A DNA stretch of 64,000 nt. Origin: Vulcanimicrobiota bacterium. Its GTDB lineage: Bacteria; Vulcanimicrobiota; JAJTBE01. How positions within the stretch are numbered: the stretch's first letter is position 1; every line of letters starts with the position of its first letter. The position numbers and the translations under genes are program-made. Below the pieces are notes generated by a model, which ran no database searches, was not told the DNA's origin, and saw only the letters and a list, made by a program, of their open reading frames with translations. This document shows positions 8,394 through 17,483 of this stretch, piece after piece. The stretch is taken from the NCBI GenBank assembly GCA_021107945.1, contig JAIORV010000160.1, forward strand, positions 85,451 through 149,450. The letters run 5' to 3'.

Positions 8394-9968
8394 ATGAAAA
8401 ATATGAAACTCAACAGACTTTTGCTTTTTGGTGCAATAATAATATTCTGCCTTGCTATTTCACCGGTTTTTGCGGTGGAAAAATTCGACGATAAAGATTT
8501 CAGTAACTTCGTAAAGAAAGAGATGAAAATATGGAATGTTCCCGGTTCAGCTATTATTATCATTAAAGACGACAAGGTCATTTTTTCGGAAGGATTCGGT
8601 TACAGGGATGCGGAGAAGAAACTTAAAGTAACGCCGAAAACCATTTTTGCCATAGGTTCGTCAACCAAAGCCTTCACCACGCTTGTCGCGGGTATGCTGG
8701 TGGATGAGAAAAAAGTTGAATGGGATCGTCCAATCCGGGATTATTATCCGGGTCTGAAAATGTATGACAAATATGTCGCCGAGCACCTGACTCTCCGTGA
8801 CGCCCTATGCCATCGTTCCGGATTGCCCAGACATGATATTGTATGGTGGGTGAATTCAGGACTTAGTCGAAAAGAAATAATGGATAGACTGCAATACCTC
8901 AAGCCATCTTATGGTTTCAGGGAGATAATGCAATATAATAACCATATGTATGTGCTTTCAGGGTATGTGGTTGAAAAGATCACAGGGAAATCATGGGAGG
9001 AATCTGTAAGGGAGAGAATCTTCAAACCCCTGGGAATGAATGACAGTTGTTTTGAAATTGCAGATGTGATGAAATCCAACAATTATGCACTGCCATACCA
9101 TCTGCAACCCAAGAAGCCAGAACAGATGCCTGAGAAACCTGCCGATGTTCCCATAAAACAGATTCCTTTCTGTAAAGACCTCGTATCAATAGGACCCGCC
9201 GGCTCAATCAATTCCAATATAGAAGATATGGGGAAATGGGTTAAATTACATCTTAACAGGGGAAAGGTTTCAGACAAACAGATTATCAGGGAGGATACAC
9301 TTCTTGATATGCATACTCCACAAATGGCAATGCCGGTAAAGGGTGAATTTGAGCCTGTTATATTCAAGGAAATGCCGGTGCTGAATTACGGGTTGGGCTG
9401 GGTTATTCAACCATATCGGGGTAACTATCTTGTGCATCACGGTGGGAATGTTGACGGCTTCTCAGCCCTGGTCAGCTTCATACCGGAGAAGAAAATTGGA
9501 ATTGTAGTATTGACAAATATGACCAGAACTACTTTGCCATATATAATTACTTTTTCCGCTTACGACAGGTTAATTGGTCTGGACCGGATCGATTGGAATA
9601 AAAAATTTATGGACAAAAAAGCTGAATTACTTGGAAAAAGCAAGGAATCGATGGAAAAAGAACATAAAAAGAATACCAGTCCGTCGCACCCCATCACAGA
9701 TTACATGGGTAAATACACAAACAAAGCTTACGGTGACATAATCATTACCCTGAAAGATAAAAATCTGAATATAACTTTCAGAAATAAAACCGGACACCTG
9801 AAGCATTATCAATATGATACCTTCAAGCCTGAAATGCAATTCCCCGTATATTACTTCAATGCCGGGGTGACATTCGGGATGAATAAAAAAGGTAACATAG
9901 ACAAGCTATCAATTCCCCTTGAGCCTGCTGTGGATGATATTGTATTTGAGAGAGTTTCTGATGGATGA
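8394..9968 (+). CDS. Exported serine hydrolase of the beta-lactamase/class C family
   Basis: 524 residues from ATG 8394, with AAAGGGGAT upstream. The frame is open from 8274, but that extension reads the MITE-like repeat. A signal peptide (hydrophobic residues 8-26, cleavage near SPVFA) precedes the catalytic domain. The nucleophile motif is SSTK (Ser89-Lys92), the YxN-like motif is QYNNHMY, and the KTG-equivalent is HHGG. The C-terminal 110 residues resemble the DUF3471-type domain appended to many such hydrolases. Family members are D-peptidases, esterases or beta-lactamases; substrate cannot be assigned. Stands alone. Confidence 0.9.
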   Translation: MKNMKLNRLLLFGAIIIFCLAISPVFAVEKFDDKDFSNFVKKEMKIWNVPGSAIIIIKDDKVIFSEGFGYRDAEKKLKVTPKTIFAIGSSTKAFTTLVAGMLVDEKKVEWDRPIRDYYPGLKMYDKYVAEHLTLRDALCHRSGLPRHDIVWWVNSGLSRKEIMDRLQYLKPSYGFREIMQYNNHMYVLSGYVVEKITGKSWEESVRERIFKPLGMNDSCFEIADVMKSNNYALPYHLQPKKPEQMPEKPADVPIKQIPFCKDLVSIGPAGSINSNIEDMGKWVKLHLNRGKVSDKQIIREDTLLDMHTPQMAMPVKGEFEPVIFKEMPVLNYGLGWVIQPYRGNYLVHHGGNVDGFSALVSFIPEKKIGIVVLTNMTRTTLPYIITFSAYDRLIGLDRIDWNKKFMDKKAELLGKSKESMEKEHKKNTSPSHPITDYMGKYTNKAYGDIIITLKDKNLNITFRNKTGHLKHYQYDTFKPEMQFPVYYFNAGVTFGMNKKGNIDKLSIPLEPAVDDIVFERVSDG

Positions 9969-9969
9969 C

Positions 9970-10281
9970 TTACGCAAAATGAGGAGTTAGCCCTGTCATA
10001 CTGAAACAAGTTCAGCATAGGTTTCTGAGCGGTTCAAGAATGAGCTTCTTTAATCCGACGACTTTCTTGCTTAATGTTCGCAGATTGACAAGTGAAGAAT
10101 CTCCTGGATGTTGTCCTGAGAGAGCGCTATTCATGGATGGAGATCCTTCGCTGATTAATACATCGGAGGTATGCAAGCTCCGCTCCTGAGAAAGGTAGCC
10201 TATTAAAGTAAATTGGATCGTTTTCCGCTCAGGATGACAAAATGCGTAATTCCCGTGAATAATTTTTCAGTTGACCGGAAA
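9970..10281. repeat. Intergenic repeat region ('...ctgaac/caggatgac' family)
   Basis: No gene. The stretch opens with TGTCATACTGAAACAAGTTCAG and closes with CGCTCAGGATGACAAAATG. These are pieces of a dispersed repeat that recurs at 61038-61165. Several short inverted repeats are visible. Confidence 0.65.
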
Positions 10282-11316
10282 TCAACGCAAAAAAGGATGG
10301 TGTAACATACAAGAACCAAAAAACAACATATAAAAGGACATTATAATATAAAATACATTACAGCCAAAAAACAACATAATAAAAAGCAGGTCGGTTTTAT
10401 TTGATTTCTTCAAGTCAAGTGTCAATTCTCTTCTGTACTCGATCGACCGAAATTTTAGAAACGATAATAATTTCTCTCCTGAATCGATTGCTTCAAAAGT
10501 ATCCATATAGATATCGGGAAATAACCCGCTTTTATACAGGACATCCGGGAGACTTGTGTCTTCACCCGAGCTTTCCAACTTCCAGGCAAATTTCTTTTTA
10601 ATTGGTTTTAATTCCGGTATTCGGGATATTTCTTTCATGCATTCAATAAGTGTAAATCCCCTCTTGAGCATTATCTCCAGAAGATCCACAACAGCCAGCA
10701 TATTTGCCTTGAATCGATAATTTCTCCATAAAGGGAATTGGAAGAATAGACCTGCTACCGTTATTTTCCTTGAAAAAACAAGGGAATTTATAACCACGAA
10801 AAACAGGATGTAGAAAATAAGGAAGTACTTATTTTCAAAAAGATGTGTAATCGAGATAAGAAAACAGGTTATTTTTGGCAAGGTTATATCATAGCTTTCA
10901 ACAATTTTAGCTAATGTCGGTGTAAACAAAATAAATATAATAGCATAGAATCCCCCGATGATATCGAGTGAAATAACTTTCGAGCAAAGAAATTCGTGGA
11001 AGGATGAAATCAGGGATTCTCTCTTCTGTAAATATCCCGCCACATCATAAAGAGTGGAGGAAAGATCGTTGTTTTCCTCTCCTGCGCCGATTATTTTTAC
11101 AAGGTAATCTTCATATACCCCCGGGGTTGATTTCAATGCATCTGAAAAAGAATTCCCGGCTCTCATACTCTTAAGGATATTATAAAATGCAGTTCTCAAA
11201 CCTGGATTTTCTATATCCCTGTACGTGTTTGCTATAATTTCGGGGACAGGAATACCCTTATCGACAAAATGTGCCAATTTCTTCGTGTAATCTATAATCC
11301 CAGCTTCTCTTTTCAA
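10282..11316 (-). CDS. GspF/PilC-type inner-membrane platform protein, paralogue 1
   Basis: 344 residues with the T2SSF layout: a cytoplasmic helical domain (about 1-110), a membrane segment, a second helical domain (about 210-300) and a C-terminal membrane segment. GYLQKRESL near residue 95 corresponds to the conserved stretch before the first helix. The second domain is more divergent than in the paralogues. In secretion and pilus machines this protein couples the GspE/PilB ATPase to pseudopilus assembly. It is the last gene of the minus-strand operon, with a MITE-like repeat between it and the next F protein. Confidence 0.82.
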   Translation of the reverse strand: MKREAGIIDYTKKLAHFVDKGIPVPEIIANTYRDIENPGLRTAFYNILKSMRAGNSFSDALKSTPGVYEDYLVKIIGAGEENNDLSSTLYDVAGYLQKRESLISSFHEFLCSKVISLDIIGGFYAIIFILFTPTLAKIVESYDITLPKITCFLISITHLFENKYFLIFYILFFVVINSLVFSRKITVAGLFFQFPLWRNYRFKANMLAVVDLLEIMLKRGFTLIECMKEISRIPELKPIKKKFAWKLESSGEDTSLPDVLYKSGLFPDIYMDTFEAIDSGEKLLSFLKFRSIEYRRELTLDLKKSNKTDLLFIMLFFGCNVFYIIMSFYMLFFGSCMLHHPFLR

Positions 11317-11341
11317 TTACACATCACCCGGTTTTCATGAT

Positions 11342-11475
11342 ACTATTCAGACCTCTCCTTGGGGAAGGACTATTCAATATCGATTTCATGCCGTGTCCCG
11401 GCGGGTCGGGAGACGAATAGGGGGGTTGCCTGATTTCATGACGTTTCCCAGACAGGGGGGCTGACCTGAATAATT
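11342..11475. mobile_element. MITE-like element between two gspF-like genes
   Basis: The left end ACTATTCAGACC (11342-11353) is roughly inverse to GACCTGAATAATT at the right end. The interior holds GC-rich palindromic pieces (CCCGGCGGGTCGGGAG). Same family as 8252-8360. No coding potential. Confidence 0.6.
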
Positions 11476-11481
11476 CCATTT

Positions 11482-12504
11482 TTATTGCAGTTTTCCAATA
11501 CACTGGTAAAGCGGGAGGAAGACCGATATCACAACAATTGCGACGGCTCCGAAGAGTATTATCGAGAGTATTGCGGCCAATGCTTTCCCGGATTTATATG
11601 ACAGGCTTCCCAGATCATCCCGGTACATCGAAGCTAACGTTGAGAGGAATTCCTCCAATGCACTTACATTGTTGATTTTCTCGAACATCCAGCTTGCAAG
11701 ATCGGGGAACATGCCCGATTCCTTTGCGGCAATGGAAAATCTCTTGCCCCGGACTAAGCTTGCCGACATCATTTTTAATGAAGATTTCACAGGCTCGAAA
11801 TCAGGATCCTTCGAGAGAATATCGATTGATTCATGCAAAGGAATCCCGTTCTTCATCATCAGGGTAGTCACTTCAGCAGTTTTTGATGCATAGAATTTCT
11901 TCATGAGACTTCCCGACAACGGGAGATGGTATAGGATTTTCTTTGCAATATTGCCTCCACTCAAAACGATAATGTCAAATATGGCGAGCATTCCGAAAAA
12001 TATTAGCAGAAACCCCGGGTTTCTGAATGTATTCGCAAGGAAGATCATTATCTGTGTCGGTAATGGAAAGGTCAGATAAGGGTCAATGAACATTCTGGTT
12101 ACAACAGGCATAAAGAAAATGAAGACATACGCGGTCAGGAGGCACAGGACATTGACCGGAATGGCGGGATACCTGACGGCGGCGCTTACATCCCGTTTCA
12201 ACACCTCATCCTCATCTATATAATTCGCAACTTCCTCAAGGGTCTCGGCAAGTCTCTCATTTATCTCGCCAGCCTTGATTATCCTTATTATATATGCGGG
12301 GTAAATTTTCTTGCTGGATTCAAGGGCTTTCCAGAAAGGCAAACTTTCCTCCAATTGAAGGGCGACATTATTAAAAGCTTTTTTCAGATAAGAGTCTTTT
12401 AAATCTCCCATTGTATTTCTTATCGCTTTTTTCAGGGGTGTCCCTTTCATGGTGAAATATGCCAGTTTCCCTGTGAACCCGGCAAGTTGCAAATTCCTGT
12501 TCAT
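11482..12504 (-). CDS. GspF/PilC-type inner-membrane platform protein, paralogue 2
   Basis: 340 residues with two T2SSF-type cytoplasmic domains and three membrane helices. Typical F-domain features are IRIIKAGEINERLAETLEEV near residue 75 and MMKNGIPLHESIDIL near 215. These match the 'lxxGexsGxLxexL' and 'LxxsGxpLxxAL' patterns of the family. Like the other three F proteins nearby it is probably inner-membrane and contacts the single ATPase. Upstream it is separated from the ATPase gene by a 108-bp repeat. Confidence 0.88.
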   Translation of the reverse strand: MNRNLQLAGFTGKLAYFTMKGTPLKKAIRNTMGDLKDSYLKKAFNNVALQLEESLPFWKALESSKKIYPAYIIRIIKAGEINERLAETLEEVANYIDEDEVLKRDVSAAVRYPAIPVNVLCLLTAYVFIFFMPVVTRMFIDPYLTFPLPTQIMIFLANTFRNPGFLLIFFGMLAIFDIIVLSGGNIAKKILYHLPLSGSLMKKFYASKTAEVTTLMMKNGIPLHESIDILSKDPDFEPVKSSLKMMSASLVRGKRFSIAAKESGMFPDLASWMFEKINNVSALEEFLSTLASMYRDDLGSLSYKSGKALAAILSIILFGAVAIVVISVFLPLYQCIGKLQ

Positions 12505-12543
12505 AATAAGCTCACCTTCATTTTATGATTAATAATTAGCAAG

Positions 12544-12651
12544 TATTCAGTCCTATTGTAGGAGTGGCATCTTGCCACGAATCGAGGCTACAGATAAAAG
12601 GCGTCTTGCCCTGAATCGAGGCTGGAAGCCTCTCCTACAGTAAATTCAATA
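12544..12651. mobile_element. MITE-like element overlapping the end of the ATPase gene
   Basis: It begins TATTCAGTCC and ends TTCAATA. An inner inverted pair TGTAGGAG / CTCCTACA encloses two hairpin-forming stretches (GGCATCTTGCC and GAGGCTGGAAGCCTC). Its right end contains the TGA stop of the adjacent gspE-like gene (12646-12648). Confidence 0.7.
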
Positions 12652-14172
12652 ACTATACTGTGGGCAGACTCTTACAATCTCATCAAAATCGGTTATCCCG
12701 CTTCTGACCTTTTCAAGGGCATCCTCCCAGAGAAAATTCATCCCTTTCTCCCTGCAATAATCAAACAGATCCCCGTAAGGTTTTCCTTCCATAATCATTC
12801 CGCGGATATTCTCATCAACATTAAGTAATTCAAACACGCCGGTTCTTCCCGAATACCGGGTTCCCGAGCAGGCGGGACAACCCAGGGAAGTATAATATTT
12901 ATCAATGCTCTTTCCATATTGCGAGAGGCTCTTCAACAACTCCGGAGGCGGGCTTGACTCAACACGACATTCGGGGCAGAGCTTCCTGACAAGCCTCTGG
13001 TATAGGACGGCTGTGACTGATGACGATGCCATTCCGGGCTTTATCCCCATCTCGATTATCCGGGGAAATACGCCCAGTGAATCCCTGGCGTGAAGCGTCG
13101 TGAATATCAGGTGTCCCGTGAGGGCGGTTCTGATTGCTGTCTGCGCTGTTTCGGGGTCCCTTATCTCGCCCACCATCATAATATCCGGGTCAAGTCGAAG
13201 GAGCGATTTCAAACCGGCGGCGAATGTAAGCCCCATTATGGGGTTGATCTGTGTCTGCTGGAATTCCTCGATGGAATATTCGACAGGATCCTCTATCGTT
13301 GCGATGTTCACTGTGCCCTCGTAATTGTTGTATATGTGAATGAGTGATGCAAATATTGTTGTTGTTTTGCCGGATCCGGCGGGGCCGGTCAGTATGACGC
13401 ATCCCTGTGGCTCACTGATCAACTCCCTGTATGATTTCAACACATTTTCCGAGATGCCCAGGTCTTCGAGAAAAAGAGGGTTTTTATCGGTATTCAGGAT
13501 CCTTAGCACCACTTTTTCCCCGAATAGAGTGGGAATTGTGGCGCATCTGATATCCATGTCATGATTATCTTCATCAAAATGAAAGCTCCCGTCCTGGGGA
13601 GTTGATTTTTTGTATGACGGAAGTTTCGCACGGTTCTTTATGGCGGTCATGAGCCTTGCGTAGAAATCGGAATTCATCCTTGCCACTTCCCGGAGAAGCC
13701 CGTCAATTCTGTATTGGATAACGGCGTATTCCTTCCGGGGCGTTATGTGAATATCGCTTGAATCCAACTGGACTCCCTGGTTTATGAGATATGAAATGAC
13801 GGGTCTTGCGTCGAAGTCTTTCGAAAGGCTGTCCAGCACCCTGGAAGCTTCTTTTCGTGCCTGTTCCAGCGTTACCACCTGCTGTTTAATTGCGGCCTTT
13901 ATTTCCACCAGTGATCCCAGGTGTTTTTTCAGCTCCTCCACGGCGGTTTGATCCAACCCCCCGAACAGCACGGATTTTTCGTTTTCCCTGTCAATTTTAA
14001 GTGAATATGAGAGCATATTCTTCTGTGCGCTTATTTTTCTTATTTGGGCAATATTAATTTTTACCCGGTTTTCGCCGGAAATATTTCTCCTTGTGAACAC
14101 AAGGTTTTCCCCGTCGGACTCGATCCTCGCGCTTTTAAGAAAGCTCCTGTTTTCGTAAATCAAGCTTTTCAT
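12646..14172 (-). CDS. GspE/PilB-family secretion or pilus assembly ATPase with atypical N-terminus
   Basis: 508 residues. It powers pseudopilin polymerisation from the inner face of the membrane. Motifs seen are Walker A GPAGSGKT (263-270), the Asp box ATIEDPVEY, Walker B LRLDPDIMMVGEIRD, the His box TGHLIFTTLHA, and a zinc-binding CxxC pair (CPEC, CPAC) near the C-terminus. The usual T2SSE_N domain is not obvious. Residues 1-90 instead look like a compact beta-rich domain (LVFTRRN, RVKINIAQIRKI, VLFGGLDQ), perhaps PH-like. The gene starts one base after an F-protein gene. Its stop lies in a repeat. Confidence 0.95.
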   Translation of the reverse strand: MKSLIYENRSFLKSARIESDGENLVFTRRNISGENRVKINIAQIRKISAQKNMLSYSLKIDRENEKSVLFGGLDQTAVEELKKHLGSLVEIKAAIKQQVVTLEQARKEASRVLDSLSKDFDARPVISYLINQGVQLDSSDIHITPRKEYAVIQYRIDGLLREVARMNSDFYARLMTAIKNRAKLPSYKKSTPQDGSFHFDEDNHDMDIRCATIPTLFGEKVVLRILNTDKNPLFLEDLGISENVLKSYRELISEPQGCVILTGPAGSGKTTTIFASLIHIYNNYEGTVNIATIEDPVEYSIEEFQQTQINPIMGLTFAAGLKSLLRLDPDIMMVGEIRDPETAQTAIRTALTGHLIFTTLHARDSLGVFPRIIEMGIKPGMASSSVTAVLYQRLVRKLCPECRVESSPPPELLKSLSQYGKSIDKYYTSLGCPACSGTRYSGRTGVFELLNVDENIRGMIMEGKPYGDLFDYCREKGMNFLWEDALEKVRSGITDFDEIVRVCPQYSY

Positions 14173-14173
14173 G

Positions 14174-15208
14174 TTAGTTAATCGCTCCGGTTAAATTATA
14201 GAAGGGCAGGAAGATACATACCACCATGAATCCCACGACACATCCCACCACAGCAATGAATACAGGCTCTATGAACCTGAGAGTGCGTTTATAAATTCCT
14301 TCGAGATCGTCCTCGATAAACTCGGCGGCTTCGATGAGCGCGTCTGGTAGGTTCTCATTTTTTTCGCCGTTTTGCACCATAAAGATGAATGTGTTGCTGA
14401 AAAAATCGGTCTTTTTCATCGCCGAGGAGAGTTTTTCACCCTGCCTGACATATTCCGAGATATTTCCCAGGATGCCTCTTATCGCCGATGATTCTGCGGT
14501 TTTGGAAGCAATACCCAACGCCTCCTGCGCCGTCAATCCCTGTTTCATCATGAATCCCATTGTCCTGGAGATCCTTGATGTGTATGATTTTATGAACACA
14601 TCTCTGACGAAGGGAAGCTTCATCAAAAATGAATCAAGCATGGACACCCTTGTGAATATGAGGAGATCTATAGCAAGGACGACAACTGCAAGTATTACAA
14701 TAAACACCGGGCTGAAAATAAACTTTGCCGAGGCTATGAAGAAAAGCGTTGCCGGCGAGACTCGTTGTCCCAATTCCATAATGAAATCCGAATATTGCGT
14801 AAACAACGCATTGGAGCAGAAGTAATAGACGGCCAAAACGAATAGAAATGAGAAATTGAGAATAAGCCCGGGGTAGAATGCCGCAGTCTGGATATTCTTT
14901 CTTGCGACTTCAACCGCTTCGAGATATGAAGCCACTTTTTCAAGCACCCCGGTAAGTGTCTCCGACTCCTCCGCCGCCTCAATCATCTTGACATAATCGG
15001 CGGGGAACTGACAGGGATGAGAAGCCATCGCCCCGGACAGGGAATCCCCGGCCTCCATTCGCTCTTCGACATCCTCAACGGCCTCCCTGAATCGGCGATC
15101 CGATATATTGCCCTTTATCTTCTCAAGGGTCTCGGTCAGCGGAGCCCCCATTTTTGTGAGATAATACAGGTGCTTTGTGAATGAAATTAATTCTCTTGCC
15201 CGATCCAT
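14174..15208 (-). CDS. GspF/PilC-type inner-membrane platform protein, paralogue 3
   Basis: 344 residues with two F domains (about 1-110 and 200-300) and three membrane helices. Conserved pattern: KMIEAAEESETLTGVLEKVA in domain one and MMKQGLTAQEALGIA / FMVQNGEKNENLPDALIEAA in domain two. It ends one base before the ATPase start, so the two are certainly co-translated. This is probably the main partner of the ATPase. Confidence 0.93.
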   Translation of the reverse strand: MDRARELISFTKHLYYLTKMGAPLTETLEKIKGNISDRRFREAVEDVEERMEAGDSLSGAMASHPCQFPADYVKMIEAAEESETLTGVLEKVASYLEAVEVARKNIQTAAFYPGLILNFSFLFVLAVYYFCSNALFTQYSDFIMELGQRVSPATLFFIASAKFIFSPVFIVILAVVVLAIDLLIFTRVSMLDSFLMKLPFVRDVFIKSYTSRISRTMGFMMKQGLTAQEALGIASKTAESSAIRGILGNISEYVRQGEKLSSAMKKTDFFSNTFIFMVQNGEKNENLPDALIEAAEFIEDDLEGIYKRTLRFIEPVFIAVVGCVVGFMVVCIFLPFYNLTGAIN

Positions 15209-15433
15209 GTAATTACACCTCGATTTTTAGTTTTATTATTCAACGCAGAGAGCGCGGAGGACGCAGAGGGCACAAAATCAGTCGTCGGTATTCAGTGGTC
15301 ATTTATTTATCGGGATGAGGACATCCCTCCTACACCTCTGACATCCATTATCCGACATCCGTTTATCGGGACGGGGACGTCCCTCCTACAGATCTGACAT
15401 CTGACCTCCGACATCCGGCCTCCGTTCTCCATA
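15209..15433. repeat. Repeat-filled gap inside the secretion/pilus operon
   Basis: No gene. It contains an 'acgcagagagcgcggagga' run (15242), then hairpin repeats at 15304-15334 and 15358-15390 separated by heptamer-like CATCCATTATCCGACATCCG. In the first copy the stem is GGGATG/CATCCC instead of GGGACG/CGTCCC, a paired change that keeps the hairpin. Confidence 0.75.
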
Positions 15434-16567
15434 TCAATAAACAATAATATCATGCATCTGAACAGTGAGCTTTATCATTGTACTGAAAACTCCGACGGTG
15501 AACATACCCACGAATATTCCCAACACGGCGGTTACTCCCACCTCGGTTATCCTGAAAAGCCTGGCGGTGGATCTTTCATATTCCTGTGCATAAATATCGC
15601 TCATCTGCGCCAATACTTCCGGGAGGTTCTCGGTTTTCTCTCCCAGGCTCGCCATAAAGATAAAAGTATCGTCAAAAACGCCGGTTCTTTTCAACGCCGA
15701 TGCAAGCGTCGGCTCGACCACGTTTGCGGCGTCTTTTATGGCCTCGGAATAGACGAAGTTGGAGGTGGCGTTTGATGCCAGAATCAATGCCCTGTCAATC
15801 GGCATGTTGTCTTTCAATATACTGCTCATTACCTTGCAGAATATTGCGTATTCGAAATTTCTTGCTTGTTTTCCAAGAAACGGTATCATTGTCGTGAAGC
15901 GATCAATATGATTTCTTATTACCTTGTTCTTCTTCAGAATTACATAGCCTACATATGTAATCAGCCCGGCGACAAGTATTATTGGGATAGCATTTCCAAC
16001 AAATTTGATGAAATGAAAGCCGACAACGGGCGGGCTGACATCCATGCCCCCAAGCAAGCCCAGGAATGTCGGGGCGACATACTGTGATATAAACCCCACA
16101 ACCACGGCAATAATGAGAATCAGTATCAATGAGTATCCGCTCATCTGGAAGGATGAGAGTCTGTAGTCCTTGTTTATCTTGAGGTATGAATTAAGGGTGA
16201 CAAGGTAATTGTACAGGTTTCCCTCAGACTCGCCGATCCTGACCATATCCACATAGTAATTGGGGAATGCCTTTCTCTCACTGTCCAGGGCGTCTCCCAG
16301 GGAGCTTCCTCTTTGAATCTTGGTAGTTAGCCTCTCTATGGCTTTGTTGATAATTGAAAATCTGTATGATAAAGGTCTGAAGCTCTCCCATCTTATTTGC
16401 TGAAGGGCTTGATCCAGTGGGAGCTGGAGTTTGACAAGCTCTGCAAGTTTGCTGTTAAAAAGATACAGGTCGTCATAATGTCCCCGTCCTCTGAACAGGT
16501 CATAGACCTTTCTCCAGAAGATAATGGCGAGGACAAACAGGACTAATATTACTGGTATCTGGAACAT
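15434..16567 (-). CDS. GspF/PilC-type inner-membrane platform protein, paralogue 4 (extra N-terminal helix)
   Basis: 377 residues. Unlike the other three paralogues it opens with an additional membrane helix (residues 4-20) before the first F domain (DMVRIGESEGNLYNYLVTL). The second domain has SILKDNMPIDRALIL and FIFMASLGEKTENLPEVLAQ. It starts 11 bases after the PilX-like gene, so it is co-transcribed with the pseudopilins. It may form a distinct platform or a hetero-oligomer with the others. Confidence 0.92.
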   Translation of the reverse strand: MFQIPVILVLFVLAIIFWRKVYDLFRGRGHYDDLYLFNSKLAELVKLQLPLDQALQQIRWESFRPLSYRFSIINKAIERLTTKIQRGSSLGDALDSERKAFPNYYVDMVRIGESEGNLYNYLVTLNSYLKINKDYRLSSFQMSGYSLILILIIAVVVGFISQYVAPTFLGLLGGMDVSPPVVGFHFIKFVGNAIPIILVAGLITYVGYVILKKNKVIRNHIDRFTTMIPFLGKQARNFEYAIFCKVMSSILKDNMPIDRALILASNATSNFVYSEAIKDAANVVEPTLASALKRTGVFDDTFIFMASLGEKTENLPEVLAQMSDIYAQEYERSTARLFRITEVGVTAVLGIFVGMFTVGVFSTMIKLTVQMHDIIVY

Positions 16568-16578
16568 GACTTCTTACC

Positions 16579-17001
16579 TCACTTCAGAATGGCGGGTTTT
16601 TTGACGGTGATTCCCTCGTAATTTCCCTTGCTGACAAGCTTCACAAACCTGTTGTCCCTGTAAAAGTATTGCAAGGTGAAGCTTCCGTTATTCAGGAGAT
16701 CCGGGGAGGTATATGAATACCTTGTGTAGTAGCTGCCCTCTAAGACGATTTCTTTTTTCAGGCTTAATTTCGGGAAAATTGCCACAGGATTCTTATTTCC
16801 ATGCTTTTCCCTCATCATTTTACCAAAAGTGACTCCCACATCTGCCATGCTTTCCGCCGTTTGCCTGCGTTTGAGCCTAATGACTCTCTGGCGTGTAATT
16901 TCTATCAGACCGAAGAGTGTAAACTCCATCGCCAGCAGGAACAATGCGAAAAACAATGTGAAAATCAACAATCCCTTTGTTTTCGAAGCTCTAACCTTCA
17001 T
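16579..17001 (-). CDS. PilX/GspK-like membrane-anchored component
   Basis: 140 residues: a short basic N-terminus, one hydrophobic helix (about 10-32, GLLIFTLFFALFLLAMEF), then a coiled segment (TRQRVIRLKRRQTAES) and a small beta-rich domain. This is the layout of PilX- or GspK-like minor components, although a clear GF(T/M) prepilin peptidase site is absent. It overlaps the pseudopilin stop by 4 bases and sits in the pseudopilin series. Confidence 0.6.
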   Translation of the reverse strand: MKVRASKTKGLLIFTLFFALFLLAMEFTLFGLIEITRQRVIRLKRRQTAESMADVGVTFGKMMREKHGNKNPVAIFPKLSLKKEIVLEGSYYTRYSYTSPDLLNNGSFTLQYFYRDNRFVKLVSKGNYEGITVKKPAILK

Positions 17002-17483
17002 ATATTGTCACCCTCTTCCGTTGACATTTCTATGTCTTTTATGACCTTGAAGCATTCGAGCTTCCTCTTATTGATATTCCTGAAGTTATAAATAACATTC
17101 ATTGTTATAAGCCCGTGCCGGCAAGTCCATACGGCATCTTTAACAGGAAACCCGGTAAGCTTCCTTGTCCTGCCTTGCGACTCCCTGCAAATTGCCCCGT
17201 CTTTCAATGCATATACAATCTTCTTGCCGTTTTTTGTGATCGTTACACCGTGATTTCCCGGATTTACCGACGCTTTTCCACCTCGTCGGATATCTCCCTG
17301 TATCATCGCCCTTATGTTTGCCACATCAACTTTCATCTCTGCCTGTCGGGATGTCTTGATAAACTGCTTGTATGTGGATGCTCCGAATGCCACCACTCCT
17401 CCTAAAAATGTGGCGATGATAACAATCACAATCATTAGCTCGATCATTGTGAATCCACGGTTTTTGTAATTTTTACAACTCAT
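16998..17483 (-). CDS. Type IV pilin-like (pseudopilin) protein
   Basis: 161 residues with a class III signal: a basic leader, then G/FTMIELMIVIVIIATF with Glu at mature position 5. Prepilin peptidase should cut after Gly10. A globular domain with four Cys follows the N-terminal helix. Start and stop overlap both neighbours by 4 bases. Probably a minor pseudopilin (GspH/I/J type) that polymerises under the ATPase/F proteins encoded downstream. Confidence 0.93.
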   Translation of the reverse strand: MSCKNYKNRGFTMIELMIVIVIIATFLGGVVAFGASTYKQFIKTSRQAEMKVDVANIRAMIQGDIRRGGKASVNPGNHGVTITKNGKKIVYALKDGAICRESQGRTRKLTGFPVKDAVWTCRHGLITMNVIYNFRNINKRKLECFKVIKDIEMSTEEGDNI

